DNA of 64,000 nt, taken from assembly GCA_049965615.1 (NCBI GenBank), contig JBMFWD010000002.1:1-64000 (forward strand), in the 5' to 3' direction. Below, one piece after another: positions 43,066-51,940 of the stretch. Source of the stretch: Acidobacterium sp049965615 (GTDB lineage: Bacteria; Acidobacteriota; Terriglobia; Terriglobales; Acidobacteriaceae). The translations under genes and the position numbers were made by a program. The notes under the pieces are model-generated. The model ran no database searches. It had not been told where the DNA came from and saw nothing but the letters and a program-made list of their open reading frames with translations. The stretch's first letter is position 1. Every line of letters starts with the position of its first letter.

Positions 43066-44547
43066 CTACTCCCCCTTCCCGTGCTGACTGGCTGGTGCGG
43101 CCTTGCGGTGCGGGTTCAGTCTTTGGTCAAAAACTTCGTCGTTCATGTAGGGCTTGACGGTTTTCGGCAGTTGCGGCGGCGATTTTGCTTCTTCGAGCGG
43201 GTTCACAATCTCGGGTGTGATGATGACGATCAGATCGGTGGTGGCGGTCTGGACCTGCTTGGATTTGAAGAGCCAGCCCAGTACGGGAATCCTGGAGACC
43301 TGCGGCATGTGGCGGAAGTCGTCGGTGAGCCGGTGATCGAGCAGGCCGGAGATGGCGAAGCTCTGCCCGTTGCGCAACTCGACTTCGGTGTTGGCGCTGC
43401 GGGTGTCAATGGCGGGAATGGTATAGCCGGAGATCTGCACTTCGTTGGTGTAGTCGAGCGCGCTCACCTCGGGCGCAACCTTGAGGCGGATGGTGCCGTC
43501 GGAATTGACGTAGGGCGTAAAGGTGAGCCGCACGCCGTAGGGGCGAAACGCGACCGAGACGGAAGCGAGGCCGCCGGTGCCGCCCTGCACGACGGGGTAG
43601 GGAAATTCACCGCCGGAGAGAAAACTGGCCGTGACGCCGCTGAGCGAGGTGATGGTGGGCTCGGCGAGAATCTGCAGCACCTGGTCGTTTTCGAGCGCCT
43701 GGATGGTCGCGGCGATGTTGAGGTCCGAGTTGTAGAGCAGCAGGTTGAGCGGGTTCGTCACGTTGGCCAGGCCGGACCCGGCTGCGCCGGCGAGCGCGTA
43801 ATTGCTGAAGGAGGGGAACTGCTGCGTACTGACGGCCGCGCTGGTGCGGTTGCCTTCGACGAAGTTGAAGCCAAGCTGGCGGGCGCGCGTGCGGTCCACT
43901 TCCGCAAAGCGGACCTTGAGGCGCACCTCGACCGGATGCTGCGGCGCGAGCACCAGCGAGTTGGTCACAATCTTGCCGTAGCCGGAGGCAATCTGCTCGG
44001 CGCGGGTGATGTCGTCTTTGTCCGCGACCACGCCGGAGAGGGTGACCCGGTTCTGCCGGGCCACGGCGCGAATCCGCTCGTGCGGGAAGGCCTGGTCGAG
44101 CGCCTCCTGGAGGCCGGCAACATTCATGTTGGCCACCACGTTGTAGAGCTGGCAGTGACCATGCTCATCCCAGATGGCCAGCGTCGTGGTGCCGGGCACC
44201 TTGGCGGAGAGCAGCAGCTGGTGAGGATTGACGGTCAGCGAGTCCAGCACCGCCGGATTGCTGATGTAGACCTTGTGCAGACGGGCCAGCGTCTGGATGA
44301 CAATCGAGCGGCCCACCTTGATCTCCAGAGAACGATCGGGTTGACTGAGCTGGATTGCGTCCTCGGGAGTGGCGGCCCGGTAGCCGGGGCGCTGGGCGCG
44401 TGCTGCTGGAGCCAGCGCCATTGCGATGAGCGCGAAGCTGAGGCCAAGGCAGAGTGTCCGGGTCCGAGTCTGGGACTGGATTCGAGTCTGGGTTCGTGCC
44501 CCGGGGACCGAAAGAGCGGACTGCCGAATTGGAGCAGGTGTTCTCAT
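43066..44547 (-). CDS. cpaC: CpaC/RcpA outer-membrane secretin (locus 2)
   Basis: 493 residues. Signal region with an unusually long polar N-terminus (about 30 residues rich in Arg, Thr and Gln) before the hydrophobic core LCLGLSFALIAMALAPA and an AxA site near RAQRP. Pilus N-terminal domain (VGRSIVIQTLARLHKVYISN), BON-like domain (RVTLSGVVADKDDITRA) and secretin domain (QILAEPTITSLSGVTASFLS, VELRNGQSFAISGLL, SRIPVLGWLF). It forms the outer-membrane channel of the second Tad system. An earlier Met inside the leader could be the true start. Confidence 0.93.
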   Translation of the reverse strand: MRTPAPIRQSALSVPGARTQTRIQSQTRTRTLCLGLSFALIAMALAPAARAQRPGYRAATPEDAIQLSQPDRSLEIKVGRSIVIQTLARLHKVYISNPAVLDSLTVNPHQLLLSAKVPGTTTLAIWDEHGHCQLYNVVANMNVAGLQEALDQAFPHERIRAVARQNRVTLSGVVADKDDITRAEQIASGYGKIVTNSLVLAPQHPVEVRLKVRFAEVDRTRARQLGFNFVEGNRTSAAVSTQQFPSFSNYALAGAAGSGLANVTNPLNLLLYNSDLNIAATIQALENDQVLQILAEPTITSLSGVTASFLSGGEFPYPVVQGGTGGLASVSVAFRPYGVRLTFTPYVNSDGTIRLKVAPEVSALDYTNEVQISGYTIPAIDTRSANTEVELRNGQSFAISGLLDHRLTDDFRHMPQVSRIPVLGWLFKSKQVQTATTDLIVIITPEIVNPLEEAKSPPQLPKTVKPYMNDEVFDQRLNPHRKAAPASQHGKGE

Positions 44548-44551
44548 GGCG

Positions 44552-45367
44552 TTAAAACGAACTCGTTTCCGTGTGATTGCCGAGAATGGTCACCACCGTG
44601 TAGCGCTTCGGTTTTGGGCTGATGTGCCGGGCTGCGGCATGCCCTGGCTGCGAGGCCATCGCCGGCATGGCGGCCAGTTCGTCGAGGTTGATGGGCGGGG
44701 TGTTGACCTGCTGCTGGTCGGCGCCGTTGCGGAGCACGATATGGATAGCCCCCTTTTCGCTGGCGAGCACGGCGCGCTCTGCCTGTTCGGGCGTCAGCAG
44801 CAGGGTCACAATATCCACGCTGGTGGGTTTGCCCTTGGGGTCCGGCTCGGTCTTCTGCCCGGTGGCCAGCACCTGAACGTCCTCGAGCACCACCTCGGTC
44901 ACGGGAACGGAGTTGTTGGTGACCCCGAGGGTGACCAGCACGTCCACATGCGAGCCGGGATAGATGAATCCGCCGACTGCGACCACGTCATTGGTGCGCA
45001 GGGCGACGGCACGCATGCCCTCGGGAATGCGGGTGGCGATGCCCAGCCCGCTGCCGGGAGTGGCAAGGTCGGCCGAGAGCAGAGGCTCGCCGGCGGCGAC
45101 CGGATAAAGCGCAGCGCGCCCGGTGACGCTGGCCGCGTTCTGGAATCCGCCCTGGAGCGGAATGCTTTTGGGCCACGCCACCTGCTTGAGCGACGCGGCC
45201 TGAATGACTTCGCCGGCGGCAATCGGTTTGGCGGCAATAACATAGGTGACCTGGGGAATGGCAGTTGCCCGGGGCTTCCTGCTGATGTGCCGCCCGATGA
45301 GCAGGGTGCAGGCTCCGGAGATGGCCAGCGCGGCCACCAGTGCGATCATCATGCGACGGTTATTCAT
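44552..45367 (-). CDS. cpaB: CpaB/RcpC pilus assembly protein (locus 2)
   Basis: 271 residues. N-terminal membrane anchor (about 6-24), SAF domain (VTYVIAAKPIAAGEVIQAAS) and RcpC domain (GIATRIPEGMRAVALRTNDV, GFIYPGSHVDVLVTLG). First gene of the operon after the pilin. It ends five bases before cpaC. Compared with locus 1 it lacks the longer C-terminal Pro-rich tail. Confidence 0.93.
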   Translation of the reverse strand: MNNRRMMIALVAALAISGACTLLIGRHISRKPRATAIPQVTYVIAAKPIAAGEVIQAASLKQVAWPKSIPLQGGFQNAASVTGRAALYPVAAGEPLLSADLATPGSGLGIATRIPEGMRAVALRTNDVVAVGGFIYPGSHVDVLVTLGVTNNSVPVTEVVLEDVQVLATGQKTEPDPKGKPTSVDIVTLLLTPEQAERAVLASEKGAIHIVLRNGADQQQVNTPPINLDELAAMPAMASQPGHAAARHISPKPKRYTVVTILGNHTETSSF

Positions 45368-45498
45368 CGACTGCCCGCCTTCGATTTCTTTGCCGGCAGG
45401 CCTGGCTTGCCGGTTGCGGTGCGCTTCATAGGAGATACTTCGGCAGAAACCGTGATTTTCGTGACTCGATGACGCCCTGGTTTTGCTGCAAGTGAAAC

Positions 45499-45524
45499 GG
45501 GCGTCTGCATCGCTGCAGACGCCC
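45499..45524 (-). terminator. Strong hairpin between the locus 2 pilin gene and cpaB
   Basis: A perfect 11-base-pair stem GGGCGTCTGCA (45499-45509) with TGCAGACGCCC (45514-45524) and a four-base loop (TCGC or GCGA). It begins 23 bases after the pilin stop and has no clear T-run after it on the reverse strand. It probably protects or partly terminates the pilin message so that pilin is made in excess over the assembly proteins. Confidence 0.6.
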
Positions 45525-45546
45525 GCCGGTTGCGTTGACTCCGAGG

Positions 45547-45732
45547 CTAGAGAATGGCCGAGGAGAGCGTGCTCCCGATGTTGTTGAACAGGCCCGTGAC
45601 ATCGCCGGAGAGCGTGTTCAGGGCAGCGACGGCAGCGAGGCCGATCAGGGCGGCAACGAGAGCATATTCGATCAGATCCTGACCGTTTTCGTCCCGCAGC
45701 AGATTTTGCATGATGGTGCGAATGTGTTCCAT
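45547..45732 (-). CDS. flp: Flp pilin (locus 2)
   Basis: 61 residues: leader MEHIRTIMQNLLRDENG ending at Gly 17, then QDLIEYALVAALIGLAAVAA with Glu +5 and Tyr +6, and a Ser/Asn-rich tail. It belongs to the Flp family but differs from the locus 1 pilins in leader and tail. The only prepilin peptidase in the window is in locus 1. No sigma-54 pattern lies upstream in 45733-46028; a TTGACG element there (reverse strand, around 45830) could be part of an ordinary promoter, but no good -10 was found at the right distance. Confidence 0.94.
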   Translation of the reverse strand: MEHIRTIMQNLLRDENGQDLIEYALVAALIGLAAVAALNTLSGDVTGLFNNIGSTLSSAIL

Positions 45733-46028
45733 GGTTCCCTCACGATTCAGCCCTGAGGCTGGGTGCGTCTTTCAGGCTGAATTTTTCGATTCCAGTAACC
45801 TACTTTTACTACCGTTTGTAATCCGTCAACCTGGCACTAAGGTGGTATTACGCTCCCACATTGATGGACAACCTGTGCCGGTTTCTGGCGAATCTTCGGA
45901 CAATCAGGGGAAAGCTCATCGAATGGACCCGATTGCAACCGCGAAGCATCCGCACTCCAGAAGGGCGGCACGAAGTGGTTATCGGCAAAAAATTAAAAGA
46001 ATTGAATGAAATTGGCCGGGAGGCGGGA

Positions 46029-47186
46029 TCAGTTCGAGGCGGGGCCTGGGTGCAGGCGGGTTTCGCCGGTCAGGTCGTGGTCCAGCTGGAGGATGTAAGC
46101 ATCGGTCATGCCGGCAATGTAGTCGGCAACGACGCGGGCGGCGCTGGTTTCCGGTACCAGGGCGGCGTGGCTGGCGGGCAGCCGCGAGGGGTCTTCCATC
46201 CACCAGGCAAAGAGCCGGTGAATCACCGCCGAGGCCTCCTGATGGGCCCATGAGAGATCCGGGCTGAGGTAGAGGTTTTCGTACAGAAAGCGCTTGGTGG
46301 CCATGCGGAGGGATTCCATGGCGGGGCTGAACTGGCAGATGCGGCCGGGTGCGTGGCGGATATCGTCCAGGCTGTTCAGCCCGCGTTCGCGGACCTGCAG
46401 GGCGGTGTGCTCGATGAGGTCGGTGACGAGCGCGTGCAGCATCCGCCGCAGGGCCTCGTTGAATCTGAGCTGGCTGCGGGCTTCCGGGTGCTCGCGTTCG
46501 AGCGGGGCGTAGTAGCGCTCAAAGAGTTCAACGCCGCCGCGCACCTGCTGGAGCGAGAGCATGCCGGCTTCCATACCGTCATCGAGGTCAGCGGTAAGGT
46601 AGGCGATCTCATCGGCCAGATCGATGATCTGGGCTTCGAGCGGCGGGTAGAGGTCGAGGAAGAACTCGCTCAACTCTGGGTGGTCCGTTGCGGAGTAGTC
46701 GCGGGAGTGCTTGATGATGCCTTCACGCACGCCGAGGGTGAGGTTAAGGCCGCGAAAGTCGAGGTAGCGCACCTCGAAGTGGTCGACGATGCGGAGCGCG
46801 TGCAGGTTGTGGTCGAAGCGCAGGCCATACTGCCGCATGGCTTCGTCGAGTGCGCGCTCGCCGGCGTGGCCGAAGGGAGGGTGGCCGATGTCGTGAACAA
46901 GCGCGAGAGTTTCAGTCAGGTCCTGGTTGAGGCCGAGCGCGACGGCGATGCTGCGCGCAATCTGCGCCACTTCCATGGTGTGGGTGAGGCGGCTGCGGAA
47001 GTGGTCGGAGTAGCGTTCGGTGAAGACCTGCGTCTTGCCGGCGAGACGGCGAAAGGCGCGGGAGTGAATGACGCGCGCGCGGTCGCGGGCAAAGGGCGTG
47101 CGATAGGGTTGGGCCGGCTCGTCAAAGCGGCGGCGAGAGAGCGATCCTTCGTCGGGGACGGCGCAGGCCGGGGCCAGCGGGATCAC
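46029..47186 (-). CDS. dgt: Deoxyguanosinetriphosphate triphosphohydrolase-like HD protein
   Basis: 385 residues. HD-domain metal ligands are visible in RLTHTMEVAQIAR, LALVHDIGHPPFGHAGE and the later DLADEIAYLTADLDD. N-terminal TPFARDRARVIHSRAFRRLAGKTQVF is typical of dGTPase-like proteins. The family hydrolyses dNTPs to nucleoside and triphosphate and influences dNTP pools. Its ATG overlaps the stop of the TPR protein by four bases, so the two are cotranscribed. Confidence 0.93.
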   Translation of the reverse strand: MIPLAPACAVPDEGSLSRRRFDEPAQPYRTPFARDRARVIHSRAFRRLAGKTQVFTERYSDHFRSRLTHTMEVAQIARSIAVALGLNQDLTETLALVHDIGHPPFGHAGERALDEAMRQYGLRFDHNLHALRIVDHFEVRYLDFRGLNLTLGVREGIIKHSRDYSATDHPELSEFFLDLYPPLEAQIIDLADEIAYLTADLDDGMEAGMLSLQQVRGGVELFERYYAPLEREHPEARSQLRFNEALRRMLHALVTDLIEHTALQVRERGLNSLDDIRHAPGRICQFSPAMESLRMATKRFLYENLYLSPDLSWAHQEASAVIHRLFAWWMEDPSRLPASHAALVPETSAARVVADYIAGMTDAYILQLDHDLTGETRLHPGPASN

Positions 47187-49336
47187 GGCTGCCGCGGCGC
47201 GGGAGATTCCTTTGCCAGCCGGATGCGCACCTGGTCCAGTTGCTTCTGGACGCGGGCCTGTTCACCGGGTTCGGCATCGGCGGGCAGGGTGTGCGCAAAC
47301 TCCTTGAGCGAAAGCTCCCATTGTTCGGCGGCCAACTTGAGTTGTCCCATTTTTGCGTAAAGCTGACCGAGATGATCGTGCACCGTGGGGTCGGTGGAGT
47401 CGCGATCGCAGGCCTGGCGGAGGTTTTTCTCCGCCTCGGCATAGTTGCCCAGCTTGAAATAGGCCCAGCCCAGCGAGTCCAGGTAGGCGTAATTCATGGG
47501 GTCGAGCTTGACGGCCCTTTGAATCAGCGCCAGCGCCCTGGGCAGGTCCTTGCCGCGATTGGCCAGCAGGTAGCCGAGGTAGTTGAGCGCGACTGGATTC
47601 TCGGGTTCGAGGGCGAGCACCTTGCGGGCCTGGGCTTCGGCGGCGTCGAGGCGGTTCTGGCGCTCGAGCAGCGAGCCGCGCAGGAAGTAGATGAATACTT
47701 TCTGATCGTCGGTTTTGGCGAGCTTCTCCGCCTGGTTGAGCGCCTTGTTGGCGTCGCGCCAGTGGCCGAGGCGAATCTGCATCTGCGCCAGCGCGAGGTA
47801 TACCTGGCGGTCGTCGTCGGGCTTGCCGTCGAGCAGCGATTTGTCCATTGCGATCGCCTGGCGCGCGTCGCCGGTATCGGCCATGGTGGCGGCCAGCAGA
47901 ATCTTCATGGAGCGGCTGTGGGGCAGCCCTTTTGCGGCTTGCTCGGCTGCGTTCCGCGCCTTGGCGTACTCGTGAGCGCTATCGTAGGTATCCACCTGCG
48001 ACTGGTAGGCCTGCTCGGTGAATTTACCGCCCAGGTCGATCATTTTCTCGTAGACGGCGATGGCTTCGTCCACCTTATTTTGTTCGCGGTAGACGTGAGC
48101 CAGCCGGTCGAGAAAGAGAAAGCGGTCTGTCTTTTCGTCCTTGGAAAAGTCGCTGGAGGGCCGGTCAGAGATTTGCACCAGCTTCTGGAAGTTGGCCGCG
48201 GCCTTGTTCAGGTGTCCGAGAGCGTCGTTGAGCAGGCCTTCGTCGTAGGCAATCTCGATGGACTCGGGGCTGAGAGTTTTGGCCTTCATCAGGTTGTCAT
48301 ACGACTTCTGGAACTCGCCTTTGTGGCGCTCGATGTCGGAGAGGCGCAGGAACGCGGTCGAGTCTTTCGGGTCGGCGGCTGCAATGTCCTGGTAGTAGGG
48401 GAGTGCCTTGTCGTATTGCTGGTCGGCGAACAGGTTCTTGGCGAGCGCCTTTTCAATGTCCAGATTGCCGGGGTCGAGCACCAGCGCGCGTTCGAGTGCG
48501 GTGACGGCCTCTTTGGTTTTCTTCTGGTGCGCGTAGGTCAGCCCCAGGGCATATTCCATGCGAGGCGTTTGCTGGCCGGCGGGCACGGCATTGAGGATGG
48601 CAATTGCCTTGTCGGTCTGGCCGGAGTCGCTGTAGAAGCGCGCCAGGTTGAGCACCGTATTTTCTGAGTAGGGGTCGATCTTCTGCGCAGCTTCGAACTG
48701 GGCCTGCGCCTTGGCCTGCTGCTGGTTGGCGGCGTAGAGGCGGCCAAGCATGAGATGGTCGGGCGCGCTCTTAGGATCGAGCTTGACCAGCGTTTCGTAT
48801 TCCTTTGTGGCGAGGCTGAGCATCTTCTGGGCGGTCTGCTGGTCCTGCTGGCTGTTGCTGAGCGAGTCCAGATAGATGCGCGCCAGTAGCTTGTGGCCTT
48901 CCAGATCGTTGGGGTCGCGCTTGATCTGTTCCTGTGCGGCTTCGATGGCTTCCTTGATGTTTCCGGTCTGGAAGTAGAGGTTCGCCAGGTGGTCTTCGAG
49001 GAACCTGGAGCCGGGATCGAGGCGCATGGCCTGCTTGTACTCGTCGATGGCCCTGGTGGCGTACTCGGGACGGCCATAGGTGGCCGACAGCTGCTCGTAA
49101 TAGTGCGCCATCATGTAGTGGTAGTAGGCGCTTCCCTGGTCGGGAGTGGACGCCGTGTCAGTCTTGGCGGTGCTCTTTTGCGCGGACTGGACTGGAGCGG
49201 TCTTTGGGGCCGACTTTACCGTTGCGGAGGGGTTTTTTGCGCTCGGCCCGGGGCGGGTTTGCGCCATGGCTGCGCAGGAGAGCGAAAGGGTGGCGATAAG
49301 GAGCAGACGGGCGCTGCGATGGGATGCACGGCTCAT
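47183..49336 (-). CDS. Exported TPR-repeat protein
   Basis: 717 residues from ATG 49336. I chose this start because a clear Sec signal follows at once (MSRASHRSARLLLIATLSL, cleavage near AMAQT); the frame is open to 49624 but the extra residues look non-coding. After a Pro/Lys/Thr-rich linker the protein consists of about fourteen or more TPR units, for example EYKQAMRLDPGSRFLEDHLA, ALERALVLDPGNLDIEKALA and AQARKVLALEPENPVALNYL. TPR arrays hold protein complexes together. The protein is exported, so it may work in envelope assembly. It is too large and too repeat-rich to be a simple TadD. Confidence 0.85.
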   Translation of the reverse strand: MSRASHRSARLLLIATLSLSCAAMAQTRPGPSAKNPSATVKSAPKTAPVQSAQKSTAKTDTASTPDQGSAYYHYMMAHYYEQLSATYGRPEYATRAIDEYKQAMRLDPGSRFLEDHLANLYFQTGNIKEAIEAAQEQIKRDPNDLEGHKLLARIYLDSLSNSQQDQQTAQKMLSLATKEYETLVKLDPKSAPDHLMLGRLYAANQQQAKAQAQFEAAQKIDPYSENTVLNLARFYSDSGQTDKAIAILNAVPAGQQTPRMEYALGLTYAHQKKTKEAVTALERALVLDPGNLDIEKALAKNLFADQQYDKALPYYQDIAAADPKDSTAFLRLSDIERHKGEFQKSYDNLMKAKTLSPESIEIAYDEGLLNDALGHLNKAAANFQKLVQISDRPSSDFSKDEKTDRFLFLDRLAHVYREQNKVDEAIAVYEKMIDLGGKFTEQAYQSQVDTYDSAHEYAKARNAAEQAAKGLPHSRSMKILLAATMADTGDARQAIAMDKSLLDGKPDDDRQVYLALAQMQIRLGHWRDANKALNQAEKLAKTDDQKVFIYFLRGSLLERQNRLDAAEAQARKVLALEPENPVALNYLGYLLANRGKDLPRALALIQRAVKLDPMNYAYLDSLGWAYFKLGNYAEAEKNLRQACDRDSTDPTVHDHLGQLYAKMGQLKLAAEQWELSLKEFAHTLPADAEPGEQARVQKQLDQVRIRLAKESPAPRQP

Positions 49337-49520
49337 GAATGGGGTCGTAACCGGACCTTTCCTGGCAAATGGCCGACCGGGGCATGAGAGGTGCCGCATT
49401 CGCAACCGGAAAAACACCATTTGTACCTTTGATTGTAACCCTGTGAGCAGAGACGCCGCCTCGGGAGCTACTGGTCTGTGAGCGATGGATGCAGCCGATA
49501 ATCCACGATGGCGCAAGACT

Positions 49521-50081
49521 TTAGGTGGATTGGGGCCGGCCAGGTTGCCGCGGGTCGGATGCCAGCAGCTCCAGCAGGCGCTTCTGGCGGTAGCGGAACA
49601 GCGAGCGAATCTGTGCGGCGGCACCCAGCGCGTGGGCCACTTCGCCCAGCAGCCCGAGGGGCAACTCGTAGGTGAGCTGATCGGTGATGAGCGTGCCGGC
49701 CTTGCCTTCGCGAAGCTCTTCCTTCACCTGGTGGCAGTGCTTCCAGTAGGCGAAGGGGCCGCGCCGCTCCTGTTCGTCGCAGAAATGGTCGTTCCATGCA
49801 AATTCGGTGATCTTTGCGTCCCAGGCCAGCCGGATCGGAACAAGAGGCACGGGACGAAAGCGGATGGTCATGCGCGTGCCTGCGCCTGCGACGATGGTTT
49901 TGGGAGCCGGACCGGGCAGGGACGGCGGCCTGAGAGGAGGATCGACCACGAGCAGCCCTTCCATCCGCACCTGCTGCCAGCTCGGCATCAGGGGAGCCAG
50001 GTTCTGCGGGTTCGCAAAGAAAGCGAAGACTTCGCTGACCCCATAGGGAACCCACTGGCTCGCAATGTAGTGGTGCCTCAT
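49521..50081 (-). CDS. SRPBCC (START/Bet v1-like) family protein
   Basis: 186 residues. A helix-grip fold pattern: FAFFANPQNLAPLMPSWQQV at the N-terminus, VPLVPIRLAWDAKITEFAWN, FAYWKHCHQV and TLITDQLTYELPLGLLGEV. Related proteins are often annotated as cell-division inhibitor-like or polyketide cyclase-like, but the only sure statement is a hydrophobic ligand-binding fold. Not in an obvious operon. Confidence 0.82.
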   Translation of the reverse strand: MRHHYIASQWVPYGVSEVFAFFANPQNLAPLMPSWQQVRMEGLLVVDPPLRPPSLPGPAPKTIVAGAGTRMTIRFRPVPLVPIRLAWDAKITEFAWNDHFCDEQERRGPFAYWKHCHQVKEELREGKAGTLITDQLTYELPLGLLGEVAHALGAAAQIRSLFRYRQKRLLELLASDPRQPGRPQST

Positions 50082-50195
50082 ACCTTCACACTAGCAGCGC
50101 TGCGGTGTGCGGGTATTCGCAATTTGCGGCATGTACCGGGCGGCGGGGCGCGATATTGACGGCAGCAAAACGAACCCGGCAGGGGTGATCCGTGG

Positions 50196-50450
50196 CTACG
50201 CGGGAGATGGCGAGGAGGCAAGCGGGATGGTGATCGATTCTGTTCTTGCTTCCGTTACGGCTTCTCGCGTGAGCGTGAGCACGGTGATGCCGCTTTCCCG
50301 GCCATTGGAGCTCAGGTCGCCGAGAACCACCTTTGCGCCGTCATGGGGCTGCAGTGATGTCTGCGTGGGGCAGGGAAGCGTGGCCGGAATGGCGCATGCA
50401 GCGAGATCCAAAAATGATCTGACAACAATGGCAAGACTTGCCCGAGGCAA
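50196..50450 (-). CDS. Possible small lipoprotein
   Basis: About 84 residues if started at TTG 50450. A hydrophobic stretch ends in the lipobox-like LAAC (FLDLAACAIPATLPCPTQTS), followed by a compact C-terminal region (DGAKVVLGDLSSNGRESGIT and VLTLTREAVTEARTESITIP). Codon third positions are moderately GC-rich in this frame. There is no good ribosome site, and an Arg interrupts the hydrophobic run, so this is uncertain. It occupies the otherwise empty stretch 50082-50583. Confidence 0.28.
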   Translation of the reverse strand: MPRASLAIVVRSFLDLAACAIPATLPCPTQTSLQPHDGAKVVLGDLSSNGRESGITVLTLTREAVTEARTESITIPLASSPSPA

Positions 50451-50583
50451 ACTTTCGGCGCATGCAATCCCCTCTGATTGGCAGTGGACGGATGATTTCA
50501 TAGCGGGAATTCGATCGCAGGAACGAATGGGCGGCACTCGCTTGTCGCGGACAATCTCGATATGCTGGTCGCAAGCAGTGTTT

Positions 50584-51150
50584 ATGCCGAGTTCTACGCA
50601 AGACCCTCGTACCCCTCCCGCCATGGACGTCTCTCTGGGTGCAGAACGTCATGCGGAAGAGCACCATGACAAGTGGCTGGTGCTGATCGGCGTGCTCAAA
50701 GTATTGAAGGGCCTTGGGCTGGTCCTGCTGGGCGTGGGAGCTTTGCGCCTGCTGCATCGCGACCTCGTCAGCTTTCTCAATCACTGGATCGTCGTAGTGC
50801 TGCGCTTTGACCCGGAAAGCCACATGGTCAACTTCATCCTGACCAAGGCGGCGCTTGTCAACACCCGGGAGCTCCGGATGCTCAGCCTCGGCATCTTTGT
50901 GTACGCCTCGCTCGAACTGATTGAAGGAACCGGGCTGGTGCTGGAAAAGGTCTGGGCTGAGTACGTCACGCTCGTCTTCACAGCAGCCTTTCTACCGTGG
51001 GAGTTCTACGAGTTGCTCCTGCACTTCTCCCTCTTCAAGGTGGGCCTGGTTACCGCCAATCTGCTCATTGTGCTCTACCTGTTGTGGTTGGTGCAGGCGC
51101 AGGCGCGGCGGCGGGTTCAGCGCTTCGTCCATAGAAAGTCTCGTCATTAA
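50584..51150 (+). CDS. DUF2127 membrane protein
   Basis: 188 residues from ATG 50584 (ATG 50623 is the alternative); the frame is open further left but without a family match. Four membrane segments: WLVLIGVLKVLKGLGLVLLG, MLSLGIFVYASLELIEGTGL, and two in the C-terminal third, with AEYVTLVFTAAFLPWEFYEL between. This is the DUF2127 pattern; function unknown. The upstream sequence from 50082 holds nothing else I can support except a weak reverse-strand lipoprotein candidate. Confidence 0.82.
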   Translation: MPSSTQDPRTPPAMDVSLGAERHAEEHHDKWLVLIGVLKVLKGLGLVLLGVGALRLLHRDLVSFLNHWIVVVLRFDPESHMVNFILTKAALVNTRELRMLSLGIFVYASLELIEGTGLVLEKVWAEYVTLVFTAAFLPWEFYELLLHFSLFKVGLVTANLLIVLYLLWLVQAQARRRVQRFVHRKSRH

Positions 51151-51321
51151 GCCTATTCTGGCGATTGCAAGGCCCGGACTTGCGCAGTGAACCAAGTAAG
51201 ATAACCGCAATATATTGGGTTACCTTATCTCTTACCCCTTACGCATAGACTTCCCGATTTGGGTCTTCGCCACCCCTTCGCCCTTTTGCGATTTCCACTC
51301 TAAATCGTTGATTTTTTGCGT

Positions 51322-51349
51322 TTGACTCTGCGGCTGCGTGGGTTACGAT
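51322..51349 (+). promoter_or_regulatory. Sigma-70-type promoter of the dcw cluster
   Basis: TTGACT (51322-51327) and TACGAT (51344-51349) are separated by 16 bases. Expected start is about 51356, inside the MraZ repeats that follow. The stretch 51151-51321 before it shows nothing else I can name. Confidence 0.5.
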
Positions 51350-51350
51350 G

Positions 51351-51374
51351 GTGGACAAATGTGGTCAAAAGTGG
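51351..51374 (+). promoter_or_regulatory. MraZ operator: three GTGG repeats at 10-base spacing
   Basis: GTGG begins at 51351, 51361 and 51371, each followed by a spacer of A/T-rich bases (GTGGACAAAT, GTGGTCAAAA, GTGGAGTAAA). A further GTGGG is at 51338. MraZ is known to bind direct repeats of this kind in front of its own gene and repress the cluster. The repeats start two bases after the -10 element, so binding would block RNA polymerase. Confidence 0.75.
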
Positions 51375-51479
51375 AGTAAAGTTCACGAATTTTCGTAAAA
51401 AGCCGATAACGGCAACAGATTACAGCACCTTTCGGCATTTTCGGTTTCTTTCCTCCACAACGAATACGGGTCATCAACA

Positions 51480-51920
51480 ATGTTTCGTGGCAACCATCCA
51501 ACCCGGGTCGATGAGAAAGGGCGGCTGAAGCTGCCGGCGGAGTTCAAGCGCCGGATAGACGAGCAGTATGGCACCCAGTTCTACATCACCAGCAAGGACG
51601 GCAAGGTGGCCGAGGTTTATCCGCTGCAGGAGTGGGAAAAGATCGAGCAGAAGCTGGCTGCGATTCCGAGCATGAATCCTGCGAAGAAGAAGTTTCTGGA
51701 CCGGGTCAATTACTACGGCCAGGTGGCCGAGATGGATGCGCAGGGCCGTGTTCTGCTGCCGCAGATTCTGCGCGAGTCGGCCAAGGTGACCGGCGATGTT
51801 GTTGTCTTCGGCATGCAGACCTACCTGGAGGTCGCGAATCGCGAAGCCTTCCAGCAAAACATGGAGCAGAACCCGCTCACCGCGGAAGATGAGCAGGCGC
51901 TGGCTGATTTTGGTTTGTAA
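51480..51920 (+). CDS. mraZ: Transcriptional regulator MraZ
   Basis: 146 residues with two SpoVT/AbrB-like domains. The first DXXXR motif is VDEKGRLKLP (10-19) and the second is MDAQGRVLLP, as expected for MraZ. It forms a ring and represses the dcw cluster by binding repeats before its own gene, which are present at 51351-51374. First gene of the cluster; rsmH follows after 20 bases. Confidence 0.96.
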   Translation: MFRGNHPTRVDEKGRLKLPAEFKRRIDEQYGTQFYITSKDGKVAEVYPLQEWEKIEQKLAAIPSMNPAKKKFLDRVNYYGQVAEMDAQGRVLLPQILRESAKVTGDVVVFGMQTYLEVANREAFQQNMEQNPLTAEDEQALADFGL

Positions 51921-51940
51921 ACGCCCCCAAGGGGGAGCAC

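Noticed and set aside
45733..46028. Search for a sigma-54 promoter in front of the locus 2 pilin
   Set aside because: No TGG-N8-TTGC pattern was found on the reverse strand, so locus 2 is not included in the proposed regulon.
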